Virus record (IMG/VR): IMGVR_UViG_3300044825_001895
Coordinates: 28,436 to 92,435 of that record
Length of the DNA: 64,000 bases
DNA from: a virus
Direction: 5' to 3' (one strand)
How positions within the stretch are numbered: the first letter of the stretch is position 1; each line of letters starts with the position of its first letter. A program made the position numbers and the translations under genes. Positions 41,481 to 50,954 of the stretch are shown here, one piece after another. The notes beneath the pieces are model-generated. The model did no database searches and was not told where the DNA came from. It saw only the letters and a program-made list of their open reading frames with translations.

Positions 41481-44400
41481 ATGAGTCCACTTCTAGGTGC
41501 TTTAGGCGATTCATCGGAATATGCCTATAGAGGAACACTTGATGATGTACCTGCTGATTTTAACTTTACGGATGTAACTAATGCAGAACCTGGAACTGCA
41601 CACACAACAGGACCAGTTACAATCACTGGTCTTAATAATAAGGTCAGAGTTTCAGTGAGTGCAGGTGCATCAATTGCTGTTAATAGTGGCATCTTTACAA
41701 GTGGACCTTCATTTGTAAGAAGTGGAGAAACAATTGCACTTTACATTCCAACAACATCTGGAAATGATGTTGATTTTGGTAAAACATACTCAGTAACTGC
41801 AACTGTAGGAAAAACTTCAAAAGTTTGGACAGTAAAGACAAGAGATAAGGATTCTTTACCTGATGCATTTTCTTTTACAAATTCTACAAATCAAGAACTT
41901 GGTATTACTTCAACAAGTAACGCCATTACAGTTTCTGGTTTAGATTCCACAGTTTTTTCAAACGCATCAATTACTTCTGGTATTGGTTCATTTAGAAAAA
42001 ATGGCGGTGTTCCAGGAACAGCAACAACTATTGGAAATGGTGATACCATCGCAATTGTATTGCAAGGACCTACTGATTATTCAAAAACAAATACAACTGC
42101 AATTACTGTTGGTACTTATACAACAACATATTCTGTTTCTACAAGACCAGCAGATACAACCGTAAATCAATTTGTGTTTAATAACTATACAAATGTTGCC
42201 ATATCATCAGCATTCGATAGCAACTCGATTACATTGAGTGGAGCAGACCCTGATACTTTCCTTGCACCTGTTCCTTTAACTGCGACAGTCTCTGGTGGAT
42301 TTTTAAGAGTTGTAAGAGGTTCTAGCACTGTAAGAGACTTTAGTGCCGACTCTACAACAGTCTATAATGGAGATATTCTCACTTTAAAGGTTAATTCTTC
42401 TGCAAGTTATAGCACAACAACAAGTGCAACATTAAGAGTCACTGGAGCAAATGATGCTGTCGGTATTTCGAGTACCTTTAGTGTCACCACAAGACCTATT
42501 GTAAGTGATACTATTGTTAATCAATTTCAGTTAGTTGATAAATCCGGACAAGGAAGAAACATTGCAGTAATCAGTGATCCAATTACTATTTCTGGTATTA
42601 CAACTCACGCTGATGATTCTGCATTTGTTTTTCTTACAAATAATAATGATGGTGCTCAGTTTAGAATCAGAAGAAATGGTGTAGTAGTTAGAGATTTTAG
42701 TTCAAGTGATGGTAGTGTTCGTAATGGTGATGTTGTCGATGTAAGAATTACAACATCACCTGCATCAGAAGGCACTGTTCTTACTAATGTTAATATTGCA
42801 GGTACAGATAATAGTGATATTAATAATATTATACAGCAAACAAGAAGTGATACTTGGGTTGTCCAAAGTGCTAGAAGAAATTGTCCCCTAGTTGCTCCAA
42901 CTTTAAATAGTATCACTGGTATCGAACCATCATCATTGCAATCAGTTACCTTTATTCCAACAAGTTATGATAGTGATTGTAATGTAGTTGTTAATACATC
43001 AAATGCGAACTCATATCTTAGTGTCAATGGAACGACCGGTAATAATCTTGTAGTTCTCCCTGGTGTTGCTTGTACTGTTTTTATGACAGCAGGTACGTTT
43101 TCTGAAACAAGAACAACTACTGTCACATTAACTGCAAATAATAATGTCCCAACTCCAACATCAACATCAACAACTTGGTCAATTACTCCCAGAAGTATTA
43201 CCAATCCAACAGTAACACTTACCGCAAGTCCGGCAAGTGTTACTTGTAATCAAAATACTACACTTATTTGGTCTTCTACTGGCGCAACTAAAATTACAAC
43301 AAATGGATTCGTTGGAGTTACTACTTCCGGTTCATTATCTGTTGGGCCACTAAAAGTAAATACAACATACTCTATTACTGCAACTGGAACTGATAACACG
43401 ACGACAACAGCATCTGCAACAGTTTTAGTAAATACAACAGCTACTGCAACATTACAAGCAAGTTCAACTAACATTTCATATAATGGTAGTGTGACATTAA
43501 CTTGGTCAACTTCAAATGCAAGTAGTGTAGTTTCTAATTTTGGTGCAACCGCATCTTCAGGTTCTATTACAATAAACAATTTAAAATCATCTCAAACTTA
43601 TACACTTCGCGCAATATCTAATGGTGGTTGTGCGGATTCTCCAACTCAAAGTGTAACGATTAATGTTGCTGCTTGCGCTGAAGACATACAAAATGATACG
43701 GATTATCCTGGTATTAATTTGAGATATACTTATGCAGATCCTGGAAATGGATTTAATTATTATTTTTCTGGATTGAGTGGTAGTGGAACTGGCAATGCTT
43801 CTAGAACTGCAAGAAGTGATACTGGCGATTTTTATGCTAGTGGAAATACTCCTGGATATGCTTATCAATGCTATTCCCAAAATCCATATAATGATAACTC
43901 TCCGGATTACGGTGAATGGACGGTCCCCCAAGGCGTAAGTTCAGTTTTGATTTATGCATCTGCCGGAGGAGGAGGTGGTGGTGGAGGAGGACCTGTTTTA
44001 CCTGGGGGTAGAGGTGGAAATGGATCATTAGCAATCTTTACATATCCTTGCAGTCCTGGGCAAAAGTTTTATTGGAATTTTGGTGCAGGTGGTGTTGGCG
44101 GTAATGCAATGTCATCCGGCAATACTCCAAATAATGGTGGTAGCGGATGTTATGCAGGACCTGGTTGGAACTGTTATGTTCGTAATAATGATGGACAACA
44201 ACTTGCTGGATGTCAAGGAGGAGGCGGTGGAGGAAGAAATATTAATGGTCCTACTTTTGGGGGCAGTGTAATATCAGGTGGTTCTTTTTATCCTGGCGGT
44301 GGATCAAACGGCGGTAACGGAGGTGAATTAAATTCTCCAGGAAGTCCCGGAAGTCCTGCTTATGTCTACTTCCAATACACTGTCAACATTGAAGGTGCTT

Positions 44401-44606
44401 CTTGGAGCACACTAATAAATGCAATTAATAATCAATACAGAAGTTCTTTTGGTCGTCCACCATCAATAAGTGAAATGGACTATTGGATAGGACAATATAT
44501 TTCTTATAATATAGATAGTGTTTCTCAAGTTCAATCCCTAATATCTACATCAGGCGCATACAGATCATCGACAGGTGCAGTAAGTGAATGCGGTAGAACG
44601 TTGTAA
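41481..44606 (+). CDS. Ig-like repeat adhesin with Gly-rich region, 1041 aa
   Basis: At least five bacterial Ig-like repeats (for example DAFSFTNSTNQELGITSTSN, PATVTLTASPASVTCNQNTT-like), Thr/Ser-rich. About residues 830-965 form a glycine-rich segment (GGGGGGGGPVLPGGRGGNG) resembling T4-type gp38 adhesin tips. The last 80 residues (YRSSFGRPPSISEMDYWIGQ) resemble DUF4214. Likely a host-surface-binding fibre. GAGGAG lies before the ATG. Confidence 0.72.
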   Translation: MSPLLGALGDSSEYAYRGTLDDVPADFNFTDVTNAEPGTAHTTGPVTITGLNNKVRVSVSAGASIAVNSGIFTSGPSFVRSGETIALYIPTTSGNDVDFGKTYSVTATVGKTSKVWTVKTRDKDSLPDAFSFTNSTNQELGITSTSNAITVSGLDSTVFSNASITSGIGSFRKNGGVPGTATTIGNGDTIAIVLQGPTDYSKTNTTAITVGTYTTTYSVSTRPADTTVNQFVFNNYTNVAISSAFDSNSITLSGADPDTFLAPVPLTATVSGGFLRVVRGSSTVRDFSADSTTVYNGDILTLKVNSSASYSTTTSATLRVTGANDAVGISSTFSVTTRPIVSDTIVNQFQLVDKSGQGRNIAVISDPITISGITTHADDSAFVFLTNNNDGAQFRIRRNGVVVRDFSSSDGSVRNGDVVDVRITTSPASEGTVLTNVNIAGTDNSDINNIIQQTRSDTWVVQSARRNCPLVAPTLNSITGIEPSSLQSVTFIPTSYDSDCNVVVNTSNANSYLSVNGTTGNNLVVLPGVACTVFMTAGTFSETRTTTVTLTANNNVPTPTSTSTTWSITPRSITNPTVTLTASPASVTCNQNTTLIWSSTGATKITTNGFVGVTTSGSLSVGPLKVNTTYSITATGTDNTTTTASATVLVNTTATATLQASSTNISYNGSVTLTWSTSNASSVVSNFGATASSGSITINNLKSSQTYTLRAISNGGCADSPTQSVTINVAACAEDIQNDTDYPGINLRYTYADPGNGFNYYFSGLSGSGTGNASRTARSDTGDFYASGNTPGYAYQCYSQNPYNDNSPDYGEWTVPQGVSSVLIYASAGGGGGGGGGPVLPGGRGGNGSLAIFTYPCSPGQKFYWNFGAGGVGGNAMSSGNTPNNGGSGCYAGPGWNCYVRNNDGQQLAGCQGGGGGGRNINGPTFGGSVISGGSFYPGGGSNGGNGGELNSPGSPGSPAYVYFQYTVNIEGASWSTLINAINNQYRSSFGRPPSISEMDYWIGQYISYNIDSVSQVQSLISTSGAYRSSTGAVSECGRTL

Positions 44607-44610
44607 GAAC

Positions 44611-44618
44611 CATAAATA
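44611..44618 (+). promoter_or_regulatory. T4-type late promoter
   Basis: CATAAATA 25 bases upstream of the 788-residue fibre gene. Confidence 0.6.
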
Positions 44619-44643
44619 AAGAAAAGGTAGGCGTTCTCCTCCA

Positions 44644-47010
44644 ATGGCAGTTCAAAAGAATTTCGTCATTCGCAATGGTCTGGAAGTAAATAACAATTTA
44701 CTCGTCGCTGATAGTGCAACAGATTACGTTGGTATTGGTACATCAAGTCCGAAATACACCCTTGAAGTCATTGGTGGAATTGGTGTTACGTATGCGAATA
44801 TTCTTGGTATCGCTACAGTAGGTCAAGAGTTTAATGTAGGAACTGGTGGTACTGTAATCACCTCATTAGACTCTGGACTTACCGGTTTTGGTACAGCAAC
44901 GCCAGCATATATTGTTGACATACGATCTCCAGTCTCAACAGGGCAAACTGCACTTTACGTTCAAGGTGATGTAAGAGTTACTGGAGACGTATACGCAGAT
45001 GATATTTCACTGGACCAGGCAACTTTTAATAACATAGAAGTTTCTGGTGTTGGTACAATTAGAACTGCTTCTATTGACCTTGGATATGTAAAGACCGGTA
45101 TTGTAACCAACTTAAGTACGAGTGGTATTGGATCTATTACGATCGCAGCAATTCGTGATGGTTATATCAATACTGGCATTGTTACAAATCTAGTCACAAC
45201 CGGAATTGCAAGCATTAATACTGGTGTTGTTACAACAGCATATGTTAACACCGGCATTATCACGACTTTAAGTGGTTCTAACCTTTCTTATAGTGGCATT
45301 GGTTCTTTTGGAAGTATTAACGCTGATACTGGAAGAATTAATACTGGTATTGTAACTAATTTAGTAACTACTGGTATTGCATCAGTCAATACTGGAGTTC
45401 TAACAAGTGCTTATGTAACAACAGGTATCGTTACTACAATCAGTGGTACTACGCTAAATTACACTGGTATTGGTACAGTTGCCAACTTTAACGCAACAAA
45501 TGCAACAGTATCTGGACTTACTACTACGGGTTCTCTGGCAGTTGCGACCGGATTTGATGTTTATGCAGCAGACTCAACTTTCCACGGTAGCGTAACTATT
45601 GATGGAAACCTATCAATCGGTGGTACTTCTGCAATCCTGAATGCAGTACAAGTAAGAGTAGAAGATAAAGATATTATTCTTGGATTTACTACTGCAATAA
45701 CACCATCCGATGATACTGCAAATCACGGTGGTGTTGCTATTGCATCAACTGAAGGGTATCCATTAGTTTCTTTTGCAGTTGCTGGTATTAATACACTACC
45801 CGACACATACAAGCAAGTTATGTGGGTGAAGCGCAATACAATGGGATCTGGAACCACTGATGCTTTCTTATTTAATTATGCTGTTGGTGTTGGAAGTACT
45901 CAAGTACCCAATGGAGTAAGATTTGCTGCTGGTAGTATTCAGTTTACTGAGAATGTAATCAACACCCCAAATCTAAATGTAACTGGTGTTAGTACTATTG
46001 CCACTGCATCAGTTGACCTTGGATATGTAAAAACTGGTATTATCACTACATTAAGTGGATCTAATCTTTCTTACAGTGGTATTGTAACTGCAGGATCTGT
46101 TACTATTAATGGAACTTCAGTTATTAGTTCTGGCAGACAACTTCAAAACATTGCTTCACTTGATGCAACGACAACTGCAACGATTGAAGCAGCGATTGCT
46201 AATGCACCAAATACTTCTCAAGATATTGTAGTCACTGGTATTGCAAGCATTAATACTGGTGTATTTACTTCATTCTTCTCACCAACAGGTATTATTACAA
46301 CTCTAAGTGGTTCTAATATTAACTATAGTGGTATTGGTACATTTGGAACAGTATCTGTTGACCTTGGATATGTAAAAACTGGCATTGTAACTAATTTAAC
46401 GACTTCTGGTATTGGTACAATTACCACTGCAGTAATTGAGACAGGTAATATTGTAACTGGTGTTGTTACTACAATCACTGGTACTACACTAAACTATAGT
46501 GGAATATCAACTGTTGGTAACTTCAGAATTACTCCAGTTGGTTCTGGTGCAACTGTAGGTAACTCTGGCATTGTTACTTATTATGGTGACGGTTCTCAAC
46601 TTTCCAATATCATTTCCGGTGTTGGTATTCAGTCAGCAGGAACTCTAGTTGGCACTGGATTTACTACACTCAACTTCATTGGCGCAGGAAATACTTTTGC
46701 AGTCAATGGAACAACGATTGATATTAGTATTTCTGGTGGCGGCGCAGGTGCTGGTGGAACTTGGACGACTTATAATGCTGGTATTGCAACCAGTAAATCT
46801 GTTGGAGTTCATACTTCTACGATTGATAATGCAAACCTCACAGGTGTTGGAAACTCATTCCAAGGACTCTATGTTGGTAATGGTATGATTATTGTTGATA
46901 ATCAGTTAAATGGAGATCATTACATTGGAACTGCTTATAATGGTTTAATGGCAGGTCCTGTCACCATTAACGGAATACTGACCGTTGATGGTAACTATGT
47001 TGTAGTCTAA
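44644..47010 (+). CDS. Repetitive tail fibre protein, 788 aa
   Basis: The N-terminus MAVQKNFVIRNGLEVNNNLL is the usual cyanophage fibre start. The body consists of short beta repeats (TGIVTNLVTTGIASINTGVV, GSNLSYSGIGSFG) forming a long shaft. The C-terminal YYGDGSQLSNI...AGGTWTTYNAGIATSKSVG segment is shared with other fibres here. Attaches to the baseplate and displays receptor-binding tips. Confidence 0.75.
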   Translation: MAVQKNFVIRNGLEVNNNLLVADSATDYVGIGTSSPKYTLEVIGGIGVTYANILGIATVGQEFNVGTGGTVITSLDSGLTGFGTATPAYIVDIRSPVSTGQTALYVQGDVRVTGDVYADDISLDQATFNNIEVSGVGTIRTASIDLGYVKTGIVTNLSTSGIGSITIAAIRDGYINTGIVTNLVTTGIASINTGVVTTAYVNTGIITTLSGSNLSYSGIGSFGSINADTGRINTGIVTNLVTTGIASVNTGVLTSAYVTTGIVTTISGTTLNYTGIGTVANFNATNATVSGLTTTGSLAVATGFDVYAADSTFHGSVTIDGNLSIGGTSAILNAVQVRVEDKDIILGFTTAITPSDDTANHGGVAIASTEGYPLVSFAVAGINTLPDTYKQVMWVKRNTMGSGTTDAFLFNYAVGVGSTQVPNGVRFAAGSIQFTENVINTPNLNVTGVSTIATASVDLGYVKTGIITTLSGSNLSYSGIVTAGSVTINGTSVISSGRQLQNIASLDATTTATIEAAIANAPNTSQDIVVTGIASINTGVFTSFFSPTGIITTLSGSNINYSGIGTFGTVSVDLGYVKTGIVTNLTTSGIGTITTAVIETGNIVTGVVTTITGTTLNYSGISTVGNFRITPVGSGATVGNSGIVTYYGDGSQLSNIISGVGIQSAGTLVGTGFTTLNFIGAGNTFAVNGTTIDISISGGGAGAGGTWTTYNAGIATSKSVGVHTSTIDNANLTGVGNSFQGLYVGNGMIIVDNQLNGDHYIGTAYNGLMAGPVTINGILTVDGNYVVV

Positions 47011-47038
47011 ATAGTAAAAAATAGGGGATAGTGAACCT

Positions 47039-47917
47039 ATGACGGTTATCAGGCCAAATAGCATCGCTGGTATTACTTCTATTGCCGCGCTGGGAGATAA
47101 TATTAGTTTCTATAACTCCGATGGAGTAAACATTAGTCAGTTTAATGCAAATATTAACTCAATAAGTGGCGTTAGTACTATTGCAAACTTAAGAGTAACT
47201 GGCGTAAGTACTATTTCCAATTTAAATGCCACTGGCGTTAGTACTATTGCAAACTTAAGAGTAACTGGCGTAAGTACTATTTCCAATTTAAATGCCACTG
47301 GCGTTAGTACTATTGCAAACTTAAGAGTAACTGGTGTTGTTACTGCCAGTTCATATTATGGTGATGGGAGCAATTTAACAGGCATTTCCTCTGTTTCATT
47401 TGCTACAACTTCATTTGGATTATCAGGTAATCCTTCAGTATTGGTTTCTGGTATTGGCATTAATACGACATCTGCATCACAACAATTTCAAGTTGGATCT
47501 GGAACATCAATTGTAGTTATTGATAGTTCTGGCGATTTGGGTATTGGTACAGTATCAGTACCTTCAAGATTTTACGTTCAAGGAAATGCAGCGGGCAATA
47601 TTGTAAGTATTGGAAATACAAACGCAACGACAACTCTTGATTTTACAAGAGGAAATAATTTTACTTTGACACTAACTGGAAATATTACAATTGCTAATCC
47701 AACTGGTGTTACAACCGGACAGTCTGGAGTTATTTTGATTCAGGAAGATGGTACTGGCGGATATACTTGTGCCTGGGGAACCAGTTGGGACTTTGCAAGT
47801 TCTACTGCACCAACTTTAACAACAACAGCAAATGCACTAAATGCACTTCCTTATTTTGCAAGAAGTACTACTAGTATTGTAGTTGGTTCTGTAATCGCAG
47901 GTATTGGTACTCTTTGA
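47039..47917 (+). CDS. Repetitive fibre protein, 292 aa
   Basis: Begins MTVIRPNSIAGITSIAALGD and carries a perfect 22-residue tandem repeat (GVSTIANLRVTGVSTISNLN...) encoded by identical 66-bp DNA units. The C-terminal jelly-roll-like segment (NFTLTLTGNITIANPTGVTT, GGYTCAWGTSWDFA) is common in phage fibre tips. The leader (TAAATAGTAAAAAATAGGGG) resembles that of the DGR target gene. Confidence 0.7.
   Translation: MTVIRPNSIAGITSIAALGDNISFYNSDGVNISQFNANINSISGVSTIANLRVTGVSTISNLNATGVSTIANLRVTGVSTISNLNATGVSTIANLRVTGVVTASSYYGDGSNLTGISSVSFATTSFGLSGNPSVLVSGIGINTTSASQQFQVGSGTSIVVIDSSGDLGIGTVSVPSRFYVQGNAAGNIVSIGNTNATTTLDFTRGNNFTLTLTGNITIANPTGVTTGQSGVILIQEDGTGGYTCAWGTSWDFASSTAPTLTTTANALNALPYFARSTTSIVVGSVIAGIGTL
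47168..47334 (+). repeat. 66-bp tandem repeat, 2.5 copies
   Basis: Units start at 47168, 47234 and 47300 (third copy partial). Bases are identical between units, indicating recent expansion. Inside the 292-residue fibre gene. Confidence 0.92.
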
Positions 47918-47932
47918 TAACGGAGAAAAACT

Positions 47933-50341
47933 ATGAGTATTCCAGGTAGCCTTACTCCCCTCTTTAATTCTGGTGGTGGAGCGGGGTATCAGGTGTCCAG
48001 ATCAATTCGGCTGAACGCATCGGACTCGGCCTATCTCAGCCGCACCCCCGCATCAGCCGGCAACCGCAAGACGTGGACCTGGGCGGGGTGGGTGAAGCGG
48101 AGCAAGTTCAGCCAAAATATGCCGATTTTTGGAACCGATTACAATGGGGCCAGTTACTTCACCTTGTATTTTACAGGTGGAAATAATTTTGCTATTGAAA
48201 ATTATAACGCAAGCTATCAACTTCGAGTTCAAACGACACAATTATTTCGAGATCCATCAGCATGGTTTCATCTGGTTGTCACTCTTGACACAACTCAAGG
48301 CACAGCTTCCGACAGGTGCAAAATTTACGTCAATGGATCTCAGGTAACGGCATTAGATTTTAATACCTACCCGTCTCAAAACGCTGATTTGCTTATAAAC
48401 AACAATCAGTATCACGAAATCAGCACGACAAACAGCACTTACACGTTTGGCGGCTACCTAGCCGACATCCACTTCATCGACGGCCAAGCGCTAACCCCCA
48501 CCAGCTTCGGCGAGTTCTCCGCCACCACCGGCGTGTGGATGCCCAAGGCGTACGCCGGCAGTTATGGCACCAACGGGTTCAAACTCAACTTCTCCGATAA
48601 CAGCACCGCCGCCGCATTAGGAACGGACACTAGCGGGAATGGGAACACGTGGAGTGTCAACAACCTATCCGTCACCGCTGGTGCAGGCAACGACAGCCTC
48701 GTAGACGTTCCCGTCAACGGCAGCGAGGTTGATACCGGAGCGGGCGGGCAGGTGAGGGGAAATTACTGCACGTTGAATCCACTGGATAAGGGAAGCAACG
48801 TCACGCTGACCAACGGCAATCTGGACGTTTCTACAAACTCAACCTGGAACTCAGTTAGAGCGACTTTCGGTATCACATCAGGCAAGTGGTACTGGGAATA
48901 CACCATGACTGCCGCCGGATACACAATGGTCGGCATAGGCTCTCGTGTCATTGATCTTGCTGGATACATTGGCCAGAGTTCTGCCGGTTACGCCTACTAT
49001 TCACTGAACGGCAATAAATGGAATAGCGGTTCAGCAGCAAGCTACGGCAGTTCCTTCACCACTAACGACGTGGTTGGTGTCGCTTTTGATGCAGATGCTG
49101 GCAAGATCTGGTTTTCTAAAAACGGCACTTGGCAGGCCAGTGGTGATCCCGCTGCAGGCACAAATGCTGCGTACACCAGCATCCCAAGCAGCACTTACTT
49201 CCCCACCATTTCGCAAGACAACTCTCTACCTGCTTCCACTGGCGGAACACTGAACGCAGGCGCTCGTAGTTTCGCCTACACCGCCCCCAGCGGCTTCAAG
49301 GCGCTCTGCACGGCAAACCTGCCCGCACCCACCATCGTGAAGCCGAGCACGGTGATGGATGTGAAGCTGTATACGGGCAATGGCAGCACGCAGACTATTT
49401 CGGGGTTGGGGTTTAGTCCTGATTTGGTGTGGATGAAGGTCCGCAGCATTGGCTATAACCACACGCTGATTGACTCAGTTCGTGGAGCGACTAAGACCCT
49501 TAGCTCCAGTATGACCGTGCAGGAATACACCGAACCGACAGGTCCGACAGCTTTCACCTCAGATGGCTGGTCGATGTCGGGGGATGTAACTTACGTCGGC
49601 TCTGTTAATGCCAACGGGCAAACATATGCGGGCTGGTGCTGGGACGCCGGCAGCTCCACCGTCACGAACACACAAGGCTCCATCACTAGTCAGGTGAGGG
49701 CTAATGCCAGTGCGGGGTTCTCGATTGTTACTTACAGCGGCAACAGCACTGCAGGTGCAACCGTGGGACATGGGTTAGGTGTTGCACCAGCATTTGTTAT
49801 TGCCAAAAGCCGCAATAATTCAAGTGAATGGATGTGTTATCACCAATCACTCGGAAATGCGCAGTCAATCATTCTCAATACAACTGCAGCAGCGGGAGGC
49901 TCTTCTGGTTGGAATAGCACCAGCCCCTCATCGACAGTTATCACACTCGGCGTTTCGGGTGCTGGTAATTTCTCCGGCTACACGCATGTGATATACGCCT
50001 TCGCCCCAGTAGCCGGGTACTCTAGTTTTGGTTCATATGTAGGGAATGGATCGTCAGATGGGGTTTTTGTGTATACCGGCTTTAGGCCAGCAGTGGTTAT
50101 TATAAAGTCAACAGGCGTAGAAAATTGGTTTATTTTTGATAACGATAGATTAGGATACAATCCTGATCACAGCTATTTGCTTCCAAACAGCAGTGCAGCA
50201 GAAACCTCCTTTTCTGGTTTCGACTTGTTATCAAACGGTTTCAAATGGCGCACAAATTCTGTAGCATTAAATAACAATGGAACTTCTTACGTCTACGCCG
50301 CCTTCGCAGAATCGCCCTTCGCCTACAGCCGCGCTAGGTAA
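47933..50341 (+). CDS. Tail fibre/adhesin with LamG-like and SPRY domains, 802 aa
   Basis: Phage N-terminus (MSIPGSLTPLFNSGGGAGYQ) followed by a concanavalin/LamG-type domain (about residues 30-200; WTWAGWVKRSKFSQ, WFHLVVTLDTTQG, YVNGSQVTAL), a SPRY-type domain (about 310-425; GKWYWEYTM, DVVGVAFDADAGKIWFSKNG) and C-terminal repeats (GLGFSPDLVWMKVRS). Much of the gene has far higher G+C than its surroundings (41 of 60 bases in 48481-48540, against 21 of 60 in 47161-47220), so it is a recent import. Probably a carbohydrate or protein receptor-binding tip. Confidence 0.78.
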   Translation: MSIPGSLTPLFNSGGGAGYQVSRSIRLNASDSAYLSRTPASAGNRKTWTWAGWVKRSKFSQNMPIFGTDYNGASYFTLYFTGGNNFAIENYNASYQLRVQTTQLFRDPSAWFHLVVTLDTTQGTASDRCKIYVNGSQVTALDFNTYPSQNADLLINNNQYHEISTTNSTYTFGGYLADIHFIDGQALTPTSFGEFSATTGVWMPKAYAGSYGTNGFKLNFSDNSTAAALGTDTSGNGNTWSVNNLSVTAGAGNDSLVDVPVNGSEVDTGAGGQVRGNYCTLNPLDKGSNVTLTNGNLDVSTNSTWNSVRATFGITSGKWYWEYTMTAAGYTMVGIGSRVIDLAGYIGQSSAGYAYYSLNGNKWNSGSAASYGSSFTTNDVVGVAFDADAGKIWFSKNGTWQASGDPAAGTNAAYTSIPSSTYFPTISQDNSLPASTGGTLNAGARSFAYTAPSGFKALCTANLPAPTIVKPSTVMDVKLYTGNGSTQTISGLGFSPDLVWMKVRSIGYNHTLIDSVRGATKTLSSSMTVQEYTEPTGPTAFTSDGWSMSGDVTYVGSVNANGQTYAGWCWDAGSSTVTNTQGSITSQVRANASAGFSIVTYSGNSTAGATVGHGLGVAPAFVIAKSRNNSSEWMCYHQSLGNAQSIILNTTAAAGGSSGWNSTSPSSTVITLGVSGAGNFSGYTHVIYAFAPVAGYSSFGSYVGNGSSDGVFVYTGFRPAVVIIKSTGVENWFIFDNDRLGYNPDHSYLLPNSSAAETSFSGFDLLSNGFKWRTNSVALNNNGTSYVYAAFAESPFAYSRAR

Positions 50342-50389
50342 ATAATAACCACTGTGTTCATAATAAATATTTAAAAAGTACTATCTAAA

Positions 50390-50893
50390 ATGTTTATATT
50401 AAACGAAAAACCATTAGCATTAGATGTCCCATTTACTCATAATGGCGTACAGTATCCTGCAAATTGGTTAAGATTAACTACTTTTGAAGAAAAACAAGCA
50501 ATTGGAATTACAGAAGAACCCGATCCTATTATCCACGATCAAAGGTATTATTGGGACATTGGAATTCCAAAACAACTTGAAGATGAAACAGTTACTACTG
50601 AAGATGGGAGAACTTATATTCAAACAGGACTAAAAACTCAACATATTACACAAACCAAAGAAACTGCAAATACACTTCTACAACCAACTGATTGGTATAT
50701 TATAAGAAGTTTTGAAAGAGGTATTGATGTCCCTGTAGGTGTTGCAACTTATCGTGCTGCTGTCATTTCAGTTGCAGAAGAAAGAGAAGAATTAATTTCT
50801 GCAGTAACCACTGTAGAAGAACTTAAAGCACTTTATGAATCTTCTGCAAACGGTAGTGCAATGCCAAGTTGGCCTTCTCTTGAAAATATTTAA
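50390..50893 (+). CDS. Tail fibre assembly chaperone-like protein
   Basis: 167 residues. The C-terminal region LQPTDWYIIRSFERGIDVPV...YRAAVISVAEEREELI fits the fibre assembly/attachment family (TDW...YR pattern). It lies between two fibre genes, where such chaperones usually reside, and probably helps fold the adhesin at 47933 or the DGR target. Confidence 0.65.
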   Translation: MFILNEKPLALDVPFTHNGVQYPANWLRLTTFEEKQAIGITEEPDPIIHDQRYYWDIGIPKQLEDETVTTEDGRTYIQTGLKTQHITQTKETANTLLQPTDWYIIRSFERGIDVPVGVATYRAAVISVAEEREELISAVTTVEELKALYESSANGSAMPSWPSLENI

Positions 50894-50954
50894 AAGAAAT
50901 CCTAGCAGCATAAAACTAATAAATAGTAAAAAGTAGGGGGAGAGTGAACCCGAG

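Noticed and set aside
47039-50341. Second variable repeat for the DGR in other fibre genes
   Set aside because: The A-free 18-base segment and template core were found only at the 50955 gene end and in the TR.
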